DNA of 64,000 nt, taken from positions 25,334,922 to 25,398,921 of the forward strand of contig CM055102.1 in the NCBI GenBank assembly GCA_029204225.1, given 5' to 3'. Source of the DNA: Diphasiastrum complanatum (lineage: Eukaryota; Streptophyta; Lycopodiopsida; Lycopodiales; Lycopodiaceae). The notes beneath the pieces are model-generated. The model did not search any database, was not told the origin of the DNA, and saw only the letters and a program-made list of their open reading frames with translations. Position 1 is the first letter of the stretch. Every line of letters begins with the position of its first letter. This document shows positions 23,001 through 36,300 of this stretch, one piece after another. The position numbers and the translations under genes are program-made.

Positions 23001-26000
23001 ATTGATCTTATACTGGGGGATATTGGCCGCTTGCTCTGGGTCCGCACGATAGTTGATATGGCCCTTGCCGTGGTGACATTTATCACCCGGAAGAGGCGTG
23101 CCCTCGCCCTATTCCGCACCTTCAGTTCACTTGATCTGAAGAAACCAGCTCCCACACGTTTTGCATTTGACCTGATTGTCATGCATAGGCTTATTAGAGT
23201 CAGACATCAGCTCAGACACATGGCCACTAGTGCTGCATTTAGGGAGCTGCCTTTCACCAGTAGGCCTGATGGTTTGAGATTTTTGAGGATTGTATTTGAC
23301 GAGGATTTTTGGCGTCAGGCTGAGAGCATTACATCTGTGATGAGTCCGTTCTACCATGTTCTGCGGTTAGTTGACAGTGAGGGCATCACTATGGGCCTTA
23401 TCTACGAGTTCATGGACAGGATTGGACAGCTTCTAAATCAGCATTATTTCTCCGAGGATAGGTATGGTACTTGATGGTCATTTCAGTCATTTGTTGTTTT
23501 GGAATCTATCTAGTGTATTTGAAATAAGTTTGCTCTAATCTTCGCATTTTCGGATTTATTCGTTGACATGTCATTAACTATGTGAAACAGGATGGTGGTG
23601 TTGCGGGACATCTGGGAGCGCAGGTGGAATTGGTTCCATAGGGCGATTCATGCTGTTGCCCACCTGTTGCACCCCATGTGGCTATCTGAGTGGCAGGCAT
23701 CACACATGGAGCTAGGTTTGGATTGGTTGAGATACTTGGATGGAGCCGCCAGACACTTCACTGACATAGATGTTGTTGAGACATAGTGCATTGCCTTCAA
23801 GAGGCAGGGTGGTGTGTTTGGCCATCATGGGGCACTGAATCCCGGCAGGCGGGAGAGAGTGGTGACTTGGTGGAACCTCTATGGTTTTGCATGCCCAGCT
23901 CTACAAAAGCTGGCCTTGCGAGTGCTATCACAGGTAATTCTTTACACACCAAATTCTATGTGATTAAAAATGGGTGTTAAATGGAAGAAATCAACTAATG
24001 TGCTTTTTTGAATTTTATGTCAATAGGATTGTTCCTCCAGTGTATGCGAGCGCAACTGGATCACATTTTCATTGATCCACACGAAAAGGCGTAATCGCCA
24101 TCTCTATTGCACAGATGACACGGCTGGTTTTTTACACCACCAATGCAAGGTTGAGTGACAGACTTGCATCTATTGTGGACCCTCTGGTGGTGTTCCCCTC
24201 GGATTGTTTACTAGGCGTTGATGATCCCACTGATTCCACCACACCCATGCCGAGGGCTGATGTTGCTGCTGACATTGCGGCAGAGACAGAGAGAGAGATG
24301 CTGCAGGTTAGACAGTTATTGATGGACAGAGTGGGTCATGATCAGGATACACGTGCTGGCCAGGGGACAGGTAGGGGCATGGATGCTGATGAGGAGGATG
24401 AGGAGGATGATGATGATGATTTGGGTATTCCTGCTCCAGGGTTGGAGACCATGGCTGAGGCAGAGCTTGAGGCAGACCTAGACTATGGCCTGGAGGATGA
24501 TCGATTACAGAGGATGACTGCAGGGATGTATGAGCCAGATCTACCAGAGCAGGATGTGTATCGACCTGATCCACTACCAAAGGATATACAGGATGAGAGA
24601 GAGACAGTGGATGCAACACATGTTGGGGAAGCTGACCATATGGCACAGGACGCTTTTGCAGGGGATACAGCAGAGGGTGGAGATGCTTGTGCCACAGTGG
24701 GAGGGATTGATGTTGTGCAGGATTCACAGGCCCCTGTAGATGTTCATGTTGATGATGATGCAGATCGGACCCGCCGTGTTCGCTAGAGGACCATGTTTGA
24801 CCTCCTTCGATATGACAGGGTGAGGATGACATTGATGATCTAGGGTGGCTCTCACCCCATGCACGTACTCAGCCACATCCAACACCATCAACTGCTGGTA
24901 CACATACGACTACCACTCGTACGGCTCCTACTCATGCAGCTCCCAGGCATACAACGCCGACACATACGGTACCTCTTGCTCAGCCACCCACTCCGGTTGC
25001 TACATCCACTTATATAGTTGCCCCCCCCCCCCACATTCCACCACCTGCAGCTCCACGTTGCCTCCCTGGGCCACCTCGTCATGTTACACCAGCTTTTCCG
25101 ATTGGTGTACAGCCTCGGCCCCATCTTACAACAGCTGCACCACGGCCTACTTGTTACGAGTACGTAATCAGTGCCGAACCCTAGAGAACACAGGATGTCA
25201 GATACCACAGTCAGGGTCGTGTCCAGCGTACACGACCAACAGGGCAAGACAGTGTGAGTAGTGTGCCCCGGCCATGGTTGCATTCAAACGTGTTTGAATG
25301 TTGATTCAAACGCGTTTGAAATGCCCACGTTTCAAACGCGTTTGAAACGTGGAGTTTTGAAAGGCAAATTCTTTTTGGGCCCTACCCCCTCCAAATGGGG
25401 TCCTGGAGCCCATCTACCTAAAAATCGACCTACACTAGGCTACCACGAGGCTGGGACAGCTCAACCACGCCTCATAACTCCTTCACTAACTGCTCCTCCA
25501 TCGTGGAGAAGAAATGTGCCCTCCTCCATTTCTTGGCAGTGATAGAAGCTTGCTCTCCACTCCATAGTTTACCAAGATTTCTTGTAGGCAGGGGTTTGGG
25601 ACCATGCTGGAGTGATTAAGAGCATCAGATCAGAGTTTTGAAGCTTGGTTGAGGAGATACAAGCAGCAGGTGCAAAAAATGGTTTTGAGGCCACTTCAAA
25701 GAATCAATCAGTTCTCTTTGGTTACTGATCAGATTCAGCTGAGATTTGGAGGCAGTCTTCTAGACTGTAGGGTGCCCCATCCTAGCCATTCACATCACCA
25801 TCTGCTTGGCCAGATTTGTTGTGAAGAGCAGTTGCAAGTTTTGGGCTTTTTGCACAATTTTCAGATCTGAACCTCACAATTTTGTCAATTTTCAGAATGC
25901 CTAAGCCAAAGTCTAATGTGTGGGAGCATGTTCTGATCATTGGGGAAGCTGGTAAGCAAGGGAAGGGTGGTGGAGGCATGAAACGGATGAAATGTCATTA

Positions 26001-27183
26001 TTGTGAACATCATTATCAAGGGGGGCCTCAACGAATTGTGTCGCATTTGCTTGGGACAGGGGGATGTGGAGTGGATAAATGTGAGAAAGCACCTATCAAC
26101 GTGGTGCAAGCATTGAGATTGCAATATCTAGATGCCAGTAGCAATGAGGACCAAGTTCATGAGATGGAGAATAGTCAATCCGTGGATGCTTCTACAGGAC
26201 CTACACGTAAGAGAGGTCGAGCTGCAAATAGAGCTGATTTGACAGCTGCATGGGCCTTAGAAAAGAGAAACAAATTTCGGATTGCTTGCAAGAAATTTTT
26301 TTAAGCAAATGCAATTCCTTTCAATGTAGTCAAGAGCAGATATTTTCAAGATATGTTGAGAACTGCAGGAGAGGTTGGTGGTTCGGTGAAAGCCCCTTCT
26401 TATGAGGCTATTAGGGTGCAAAAGCCGCGAGAGGAGACAAAATTGCTTACGAGGGAGCTGCAAATGGTAAAGGACAAGTGGGTAAAATATGGGTGCACGA
26501 TTGTGTGTGATGGTTGGTCTGACACACGTAGGAGACCTATCATTAACTTTGTTGCTACTAGTATCTATGGTTCCATCTTTTTATGCAGTGTGGATGCTAG
26601 TGGTTTGGAAAAATCAGGCTTGTATATCTATGAACATTTAAAAGAAATCATTGGCAAGGTAGGAGAGCACAATGTGGTACAAGTTGTAATGGTCTCTACA
26701 CAAGTTTGAATGTATGTTACAAAAGTGCTGCTTTGATTTTGAATCTATGAATTGTGCTTTGATCATGCTGTTTTTGTGTTCTACTCTAGCTTCCGTTCGT
26801 TGTTTGTATGGTTATGGCCGTTATGGAGGTCATGTCCTTTAATTGTTTTGGTTTGAGCTGTTCGCGATATTGCTCTTCTTAATTGGTCTTATGTTAACTG
26901 TGCCATTTGTTTGGGGTTAGGGTGTGGGGTTGATGCCATTTCGTTAGGGTTTAGGTTTGTGGTTTTTCATTAGAGTTTAGGGTGTAGGGTTGATGCCAGT
27001 CTACGATGGGGTTTAGGGTTTTTGTATAGGGTTTAGGGTGTGGGGTTGATTTCAATGCAATTGCAAACTAAATTTGACACAAAAAAAGATGTGAAATGGG
27101 TAGAAATGAAGCAGATGAGACGAGAGACATGAAGATGTGCTACTGTAAAACACAAAGTGCAGCATATATAACTTCCATACTAT

Positions 27184-27248
<65 letters not shown>

Positions 27249-30000
27249 TTGCACAGAGCAAGCCATTTCTAACTAACCATTCAAATTGCACAGATCACAG
27301 AGCAAACCATTTCTAACTAACCATTCATCTTGCAAAGAGCAAACCATCTCTAGCTAACCATTCAGATTGTATAGAGCAAACCTTTTTAACTAAACCATGA
27401 TATGGTAGCCATGACACCAATAAACTGTAAAAAATATGCCAATGTACATGATGCTGTATGTGTATCAATATCTACATGTCCAAGCTAAACAAATCATCCC
27501 TCTAACATGAGGCATTATATTGATTGCACGCCATAGCGCGAAAGCAAAACGATAGAGCAACGAAATATACCTGCAGCAGTATGGCGCGTGCGCCTCCTGC
27601 CCTCATGCTGTTTGCGATGCATCGAACCACCCTGGTGTTGGTGTTGCAGTACACCAAGTCATTGCATCGCTCCTGCGTGAGGCAGTTTCGCCTGTTCGTG
27701 TGAACAAGGCTGAACGCTGACCAGTTCCGCTCAAACACGCAAGCAAAACAATCCTGCATTAATTGGCAGCCAATTGAGTGAATTGCGGCCTTATAGGGAC
27801 AATGCGGAAACTGTTTGGATGAATGGAACTGGCAGATCATAAAACATACCTGTGACAGGACTCGGAACGCGAGCCTCTGCAGCTGTGCCTGTCCAGCGCC
27901 GTAGCTCTCCCACCATGACATAGGCTGTAGCCTATTATCTCGAACGTGAGCTAGGTCCTCGTCGAACAGCCCTAGGGTGTGCCTGAAATTTAGCAACGGT
28001 GTGTGTGAGTTGAATTGAGCAAGCAGAGGGAAGTTGTGAGCCATGCAAAGGTGGGCGGGGGTAGAGAAAGAGTGTACCTGAACCTTGCCTCTGACCCTCG
28101 AGCTGGCTGTGATAAACAATGTTGCTATCCAGGAGGCGAATGTATGAGAACCAGACCGCACATAGCACCCAATCTCTGTATCGTCGGTCGCTCTGCCACA
28201 ACGGATGGAGTATGTGGGCTACGGAGTGAATCGGCCGATGGAACTTCTGCCATCGTCGCACCCACAGGCGCTTAATAGGCGCCAACTCGTGGAACATATC
28301 ATGTGGAGGCAAGCATTACATAATTGTGTGTTGTGGCAACAACACGAAAATAGAGTGCGAATGGAGGGAAAGTTCGTGAGACGGAAGGAGGTATACTTGT
28401 CCGCGTCTAGATCGGAACGCTGAAGCGACTCGTCGATGCGGTCCATGAACTCGTATAAGAGGCCCATTGTGCACCCCTCGCGATCAACGACCTTAGAATA
28501 GAATACATGGGACACATGACATCCATAAGCTGCTGCATATCAACCCAAAAGGGCTCCATGAAGAGGATCTCATGGAATGCCAAGCCCTTTGGGGTCTGTG
28601 ACAGGTCCATGGCTGTGAACTCTGCCGAAGTGGCCATGCGCCGCAACTCCCCCTTCAGCGGGTGGAGCTGCTCGAGCATGATGAACTAGTAGGCGAAGTG
28701 CGTGGGAGCCGGCTTCTTCAAATCCAGTCTGCATTGCAAAACAAAATAAGAACCAGACACGAAAATGCATTCGCAACCCTAAACCCTAAACCCTGGAATT
28801 ATTGGCGTGTGCAACGGATGAGCTAAAAAATAAGTAGCGTCTTACTTGCTGAATGTGCGGAAAAAAGCAGTGGTGCGGGGCTTGCGTGTGATGAAGTCCA
28901 CAACCGCAAGTCCCCTCCTGAGAAGCTCACTGACCCAAGGCAGACACCCGATGGAATGCAAGAGGAGGTCCAGTGAGTGTGCGGCACATGGAGTCCACAC
29001 GATGGAGGGTTACTCTACCATGAGAAGATCCCCCATACCTCGGCAGTTGGACGCATTGTCCGTCACAACCTGTCGCGAACAGTTGATTCACAGCTTGAAA
29101 ACACATTGCAATCAGTTGAAAACTAAATAAACCTTTGTTAACACATTGCGCAGTAAATGATCAAGCAACCAATGAAAGAACTAGTACCTGGACAACGCGC
29201 TGTGGCCCAACCTCCTGTACCGCCCCGCGGATGATGCCGTAGATGTACTCGGCCGTGTGCACTCTCCCTGCCTCGGAGGCGTCGATGCTGCGGAGGAACA
29301 TGGAACCGTAGCAGCTGGACACAATGATGTTGATGGGTGCGCGTTGGCTGTGGGTGGTGTATAGCCTGGCCCGCACATTGCAACTTTCGAAATCGCCTCT
29401 CGAAAGATGTGGGATGTGGTCATGATGAAGGGGAAGTTCAGGTGATAGAACATCTATGCTATGGTCCTGGTGGCCTCCCTGTATTGTCCCTCTCTGAGAG
29501 ATCCCGTGATTGTGGTCTGTCTGGTGCCGTGGGATGTGGATGGCTGAGAAGATGCGGATGGACGGTGTGGCTTTGGAGGTGGTGGCATAGTTGCAACTGC
29601 GGAAGTGGAGGCTGTGGATCCATGGGGGGTACTGGCGGAGGGAGTGGGGGTGGCGGTGGGGGTTGGGGTGGAGGAGGCGGAGGCGGAGGCGGGTGTGGTG
29701 GCGGATGCGGGGGCGGTGGCGGGGGTGACAGTGGGTGCACCGGTGGAACGGGTCTCCGTGGCATCTGTGGATGGCTCGCCGGCCTCAGACACAGATGGCT
29801 CGCCGGCCTCAGCACCTGACTCAACCTATGTGTCAAGAATGCGAGCCCCCTCCGCAGGGGGGATGGATGTACAAACGCCGATCCCGTGGCGTCTTCCTGT
29901 GGGCCGGGTACGCAATCCTCCCAAATGTGCTCGGACCGGGAGGCGTTCCCTACCAACTCTTCCCGACAAAAACTCCACCTCGTCCCAAATGGGAGAAGCG

Positions 30001-30070
<70 letters not shown>

Positions 30071-30297
30071 AACCCCCTAGACCCTAAACCCGATATCTCT
30101 CTCTCTCTCCTCCTAAACCCTAAACCCAAGCACACCTAAATCCTAAAGTCACACACGCACATCATGTCTCACACACACACACACACACATGCACACACAA
30201 ACCATCACACACACACACAAATCACAACACACCCACACACACATGCACACACACACCCTCTCTCAACCTCTCTCTCTCTCCCTCTCTGTCACTCACC

Positions 30298-30362
<65 letters not shown>

Positions 30363-33300
30363 GGGCGCAGGTTTGGGGTAGCGCGGTTTGCTGCCCCGCG
30401 CCTGTTTTCTGTTTCTTTTTTTTTTATAAAAAAATAATGCATCCGGGTCCCGGACGCTGGACGCTTCCAGCCCATTTAAAATTTAAAAAAAAAGAATTCG
30501 GCGCGCCCGGTCGGATGCGTCCGCGTCCGGGCGCCGGACGCGGACGCGAAATGGCCACGCCCGGCCCGGACGCTCATGTCTGATTTAGGTGTAGAAGTTT
30601 TGAAATTCAAGCTTGTTTGAAGAGGAGCCATATAATTTCAAATTTTGCTTCAATATATATGAAACATAGCATTTTATAGCTTGGCAATCTGCAACAACAT
30701 GATGAAGTAGCTGAGTGTCAAATTATTCATTGGTAGCTGATTAGACATTAATTGTTGATTGGACTTGCTAAAAGGATTATCACCTATCTTGACATTGCCT
30801 TCAATTTGTTTTGTATGATTTTAGCATCACAGCTCATGGATCACCTAATGGTTATTGGAGTTAGCTTTGTCGAGAATTAATACAAACATAAGATGCTTGA
30901 TGTGATCGTCATGAAACAAGTAAGCATCAATCAAATTGAACAAGCAAGGAGCCGTATTTTTGATAAGCAACATGCAATCAACGTAGGTTCAACCACTATC
31001 TTGTATTGTTGCAATTTTATTGTAGCATTAAGTTGATGATGCAGTTAGTGTGATCAAGTAACATGAATGCTGATGTTTGGAAGAAAAGTTAATTGAATAG
31101 TTGAATGTGTTTGGCTGTTGTACAAGTGTCATAGATTGTTCTTATATTTAATTTTCTTCCATGTTGAATTTTCCCTCTTGGACAATCTCCCCATTTAGAA
31201 CACTTGCACTGTCCACGTTTCTTTCTCCCTTTCTCAAAGTCTATGTCTTTCTCTCTCATGCTCTTTCTCTAGATACATGTGTATATGAATTGTGGAACTT
31301 TTGTAGTTGGCTCGTTCCAAAATAACATTGTATACTTGATTTCTTTGAGTGGCTTCATGTTAAAATTAGTACAATATTTTTTACTTTTCAAAATTTTTTA
31401 ACGGTTTGTTTTTTAAAAAAAACTTTTCGAGTGCTTTTCATGGTTTGTTGAATATTGGTATGACTATCGCCAATGTGGTGTGGCTATTGGGATTTTGTCC
31501 TTGGGGTAATCATTTGTAAGAACCTCTATTGACCATGTGATAGCCTTATGTTCTCAGCTTCTATCAAAGGGGGTGACAATGTAGATGAAGATGAAGACGA
31601 AGATGATGACAATGAGGATTGGGCTTCCGAAGATGAATGGGACAGGGAACTTGGAGATGACGAAGATGATGGAGATGAAGTTAACAGTCACAAACTTGAA
31701 AAGCTGGCTTCTCAGGTATCCTATGGAGTCAAACAATAGCCTTCTACAACTTCGTTTTAGAAGTTCTACAATAGATTCTTCATAGGTCTTCATGTTCACT
31801 TGTAATTTCTTTTTAAATAGATGCTGAGAAGTATTAAGTGTATGAAATTGTATACCATTGGTGCAAACGTACTTGCATCTTATAATTCCTAAGGCTGATT
31901 CTTTAAAAAAAAAAGGTATGTACATAGGAGTTCGCACACAAATACTTGACAAAGAAAGCAGACATGATATGCCAAGTTTATACTTAGATGGGTGAATCTG
32001 TGGATATATTGTATAATGAGGTGGTCCATATGTGTAGATCATCAATGAGGGGAGAAGGAGCACGAGGGCTGAATGCATGCCAAAAGACACTTGTCAAGGT
32101 TACACGAACCGCGGTTCAAACCACTGAATCGTTAGGTACCGGTTCGAACCGGTTCTGCTGCATTTTTGGCCCTCATAATTTCTGGCAGCCTTGGATCTAA
32201 TCAAGAATGTATCATAGTGTTTTTTTGTTATCTCTATCTTATTTGAATCGTTAAACAAAAGACTAGAACCTTGTATTAAGCTCCTACCAAATGATTTGAA
32301 AAAACCCCTAATCTCTTTCAAATCTCACAAGAAAAGCAGAAATAATAGGGAGGGAGATTTCAGATTTTCAAAGAATCGGCATGTTGGAATCGAGGTTCAA
32401 ATTTAGAATCAATTTAAAAAAATGTTCGAACCTTTTCCTGATTCGAACCGAGCTAGCCGGTTTGAATCAGTTCGAATCGGTTCGAATCGCCCGATTCGAA
32501 TTGGCTTGTAACCTTGGTGCCACCTGTGGAAGAAGTATGTAGAGAGTCAATTTTTTGTGGCAGTGTACGGTGGAGAGATCTAGTAGCAGTACGAAGTGCA
32601 AATGGTTGATGTAGACATGCATGGACAACATGGAGGTGTAAGGATGACACTCATCATCAAACTAAGGAGGCCGAATAGGACAAGAGGATATGGAAGGATG
32701 TGAATAAGGTTTCCGTGGAAATGATATGTAGGCAACAATATGAAGTGAAATGGTGAGAAAGGCAGCCCGTGACTCCAATGGGCTATCATGTGGAAAGTGG
32801 TGCAATAGTGAAACAATTTGCTCTTGGTAAGTCACAATGTAGGGGTGGATGAAGGTATATTTGGGTGCACAATCAGTGAAGAAATGGGGTAGAGGTGGTG
32901 AGGGTGAGATAGAACCGAAGTAGACTGACATAAAAGAGTGGTCCAAAAGGGTAGTGGCGAGAATCTGGAAGTGTGATATTTGTGGTATATGGAATGTTGA
33001 CTCCATGAGGTAGTTGACAACGCTGTGTTTGCCACTGTGAGGATGGCACAGGTAGCCGCTCGAATCAGGCCAACATGCTAGACCACTATAACTCATGGGC
33101 TTCGCCTAGCTGCAACAAATACTCTCCATATACAGTGAAAGGTCGTAGTGAGTCGTCTGAGATCCTGGTAACTCCCATGACATCTCAATCCATGGCTCGT
33201 ATGCGTAACCGGTTAGCAACATCATGAAAGTCAGCCTATCTTGTAGCGGTTCTGGTGTTAAAGTTGCCAATGAGAATAATAAACCCACGATCAGTGAGTT

Positions 33301-36300
33301 TGACAATGTTCGTAGAAAGATCAGCATAGGGAGAATTGACGCCCTCCACAAAGGAAGAGGACTTTGGAGGGAACTAGCAAGCTGTAGTAAAAGAACTTTG
33401 TCCAAGCCAATGTCACGCCTTGAGATGTGAGCCCAGATATATCGTGCATGTTCATCATGCCTAATGAACTCCATGATTGGGTGTGACAACTCTCGATATA
33501 TGCAACTCCACCTGAACCTCTGCCACTTGTGGTCTCGTCTCGATCCTATATACCGAATCCCATTGTATCCTGAGAATGTAGGTAGTTCTTTGACCTGGCT
33601 CTCATGTGTCTCCATAAAGAATAGAATTTCTCTCCCTGTAATGAAATCCGTAAAATCTCTGGCAGTAGACGATGAGTATATACCATTACAGTTCCCAACT
33701 CCAATATGTAATTGGTGTGGATGGGGCCTCGGGATGCACCTATGCCCAAGGACCCCAACTCCCTACTGGCGAGAGCCGCTGAGAGCACTATCAAGGTAAC
33801 GAACCTAGCCATCACGGTAAATCTCTTTGGCAATTAGATGTAGGTAAGGTCGTCATCCATGAAAATCCTTGTGTCTTTTAAAATGGCTCTTTGTCGTAAA
33901 GCATTTCTACGATTAATGGCTAAAGTAAAGCGAATGATGAAGATGGTGTTATCTCGTTTTGTGTGCCATGCCGTATCCAGTCCCTAGTATAGCTTAGTGT
34001 AGAAGAAAATGTTTTGCCTCTTCAATTTCACTCTGAGTGTCCACAATAGCCCCTACCCTAATATTGAGAGCTTTACTTTTGTGAATTCTCTCCCGAGGAA
34101 ATAGGTGCAAAAGGCTTACTCCTTTTCTTAACCATGGTTGCCCAAGACATGGCTTGCTCTTTTTGTTGTTCAATCTTGGCTTCCAGCTCTTTGAATTTAG
34201 ACAATTCCGGTGTGGCGAGGATTAGTTGTGCTTGGAGTTCTTGTCCACTTCCGTTCAAAGCTTCGTATTGGCTTCTCGGAGGTGGGACACTTTCACCTTC
34301 ATTGTGTTTGGATCCGCTTGTAATCTTTGAAAATCTTGCAGCAATGCATTGATATTGGTTGAAATGTATGATTCAACTACCTTCGTAGGTGTGTAAGAGT
34401 CTTGTGAAAAAGGATAATTGAGATTAGAGGTAGGTAGTTGAGGAAAGAAGGGTCAATGATAGGAAGAGGAATAGGGAGAGACATTCTATTCTTTTATGGA
34501 AACACGTGAGAGCCAGCAGGTCAGAGGAATACCTTCATTTTCAGGTTATAGATCGTATTCGGTATGCAGGACGGAGATGAGAGCCACGAGTGGCAGAGGT
34601 TCATTCGGGGTCACATGCTTATATCGGGAGAAGTCATGGAGTTCATTAGACATGATGAACATGCACGTTAAATTTGGGCCAGAACATGACATTGGCTTGG
34701 GACAAAGATCTCTTTATTGCAGCTTGCTACTTCCCCCCGGACTCCTTTGTTTGTGGAGCGTATTGGTTCTCCATATGCTAATCTTTCTATAGATATTATT
34801 AGATTTGCGGGTCGAGGCCATGTTCTTCTCATTGGTGACTTTAACTCTAGAACCGCTGCGCAACAAGTCGACTTTCAAACTAGTTTCAAACGACGACGTT
34901 TGAAACGCGTTTGAAACATAGGCTTTTCAAACATTTGTTTTTTCGTTAGCTAGCCCCCCAAATGACTTTGTTTTAGAAATTTTTAGGTCCCATTTATGTA
35001 TAGAACGGCCTACGTACAACTTGGGCCAGCCTTTTTTTATCCTAAACCCTCCTCTCCTTCACATGTTTCATCAAAGCTTGTCCTCTCCATCTTTTAAGAA
35101 CTCTTGCAAGTGCTTGAGTGACTGAAAGCTTTAGATAAGAGTTTTGAAGCTTGGCTTAGGTGCTACAAGTAGTGTGTGTAGAAAATTCGGATTGATTAAC
35201 TTTTGTTTGTTTAACATGCTTATTCAACTACTTTTATGTTATATTAGGTTCCAACACTTAAATCCACAATAGAATTGTTTAAAACTCAAAAAAAAAAAAA
35301 AAACAGGGCTTTGTTTCAAATGTTTCTAATGCGTCTCAAACATGGACGTTTGATATGTTTGAATCGTCTCAATGTAGCCTTGCTTGTGCAGGGCATCCTG
35401 GAGTGGATAAGTCTATAGAGCTAGTGAGCAAGCACTATTTTTGGCACCTATGCGACGAGACATAACAGAGTATGTCCAACATTGCATCGCTTGTCGGGTG
35501 AACAAGGTGGAGAGAGTAAGCCCTCCAAATTTGCTCCACTCATTAGAGATTCCCCATGGTAGATGTGAGTATCTCAGTGGATATCATTGTTGGACTACCT
35601 AGAATTCGATCTAGTTTCCGTGATGGTAGTTTTGGACCGGTCAATTAAAATTTCATTCCAACTATGGAGAAGGTTACAACTTTGCAAGTGGCGGAGCTAT
35701 TTCTTCTGAATGTCATCATGGACTGCGTAAATCCATTGTGTCAGGTAGGACCCTAAGTTCAGGGGAACTTTTTGGTAAACAATGTTCTTTTGTTTGGGAA
35801 CGAAGTTGATGACGAGCACCAGTGGCCATAAGTATTTCATAGAAGGTACCAAGCACTGTAGAGTTTTGGCTCAAATGCAGCAAGGCAAAACTTTTTCAAG
35901 GTTTAGGCACAAGCGGAAAGTTCGTACCCTTAGGGAACTGGAAATGGGAGATTTAGTATTTCTACGAGTGCCTTACAAGTTAGTTCATCTGTTTTTCTAT
36001 GAAGTCACTAAGTTGCTTAAAGAAGTGCTTACCGCAAGGTGACAACCTTGCTGAAGGCTTGGTGTCACAAGGACAAAGTGGCCTCAGATCATAAGCTAGC
36101 ACATTTCTAGATAGGAGGGAGAGGCGAGTAAGATAATCGTAACCTCCAAGGGTATCTACTTGCATTGAAAGGTCTTCCTTGTCTATCACAACTTGGAAGA
36201 GTCATTATAGGCTATGTCAAGCATACCATAACCTAACATACACTGAAAGGATTAGTGACTAAGTGGGTCAAGTGACCACAAATGGTAAGGCACAAGCCAC

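Larger units (their letters stand above)
20641..25260 (+). mobile_element. hAT-1: BED/DUF659 hAT transposon
   Basis: It starts near GGGCCGGGC at 20641 (the same word begins the 5' end of hAT-3), followed by a palindrome cluster. A leader rich in GAGAGA and then the transposase gene follow. The 3' end is placed where the Pro/Thr-rich tail stops and hAT-2 terminal palindromes begin. No 8-bp target duplication was identified, so both ends are approximate. Confidence 0.65.
25265..26709 (+). mobile_element. hAT-2: BED/DUF659 hAT, 3' truncated
   Basis: A palindromic 5' terminus (25285-25352), a leader of about 540 bp, the BED exon and the first part of DUF659. The coding frame ends at 26709 shortly after the DUF659 start and unrelated sequence follows. 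A related leader fragment occurs at 34872-35200 (shared TTTTGAAGCTTGG). Confidence 0.7.
27541..30567 (-). mobile_element. hAT-3: BED/DUF659 hAT on the minus strand
   Basis: On the minus strand it starts near GGGCCGGGC (30567-30559), matching the start of hAT-1 including a following GCCATT. A GC-rich palindrome cluster, microsatellites and the transposase follow, reading down to about 27541. The 3' terminus was not found. Confidence 0.65.

Noticed and set aside
24845-25283. Cys/Ser/Tyr-rich ORFs on both strands
   Set aside because: They are out-of-frame readings of the Pro/Thr-rich transposase tail.
29337-30583. Plus-strand ORFs rich in Gly, Ser-Leu or His-Thr over hAT-3
   Set aside because: They are shadows of low-complexity minus-strand coding and of microsatellites.
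32520-34870. Twin-priming (5' inversion) of one LINE insertion
   Set aside because: Both arms contain the same endonuclease segment; a twin-primed copy would carry different, adjacent parts. Two insertions fit better.
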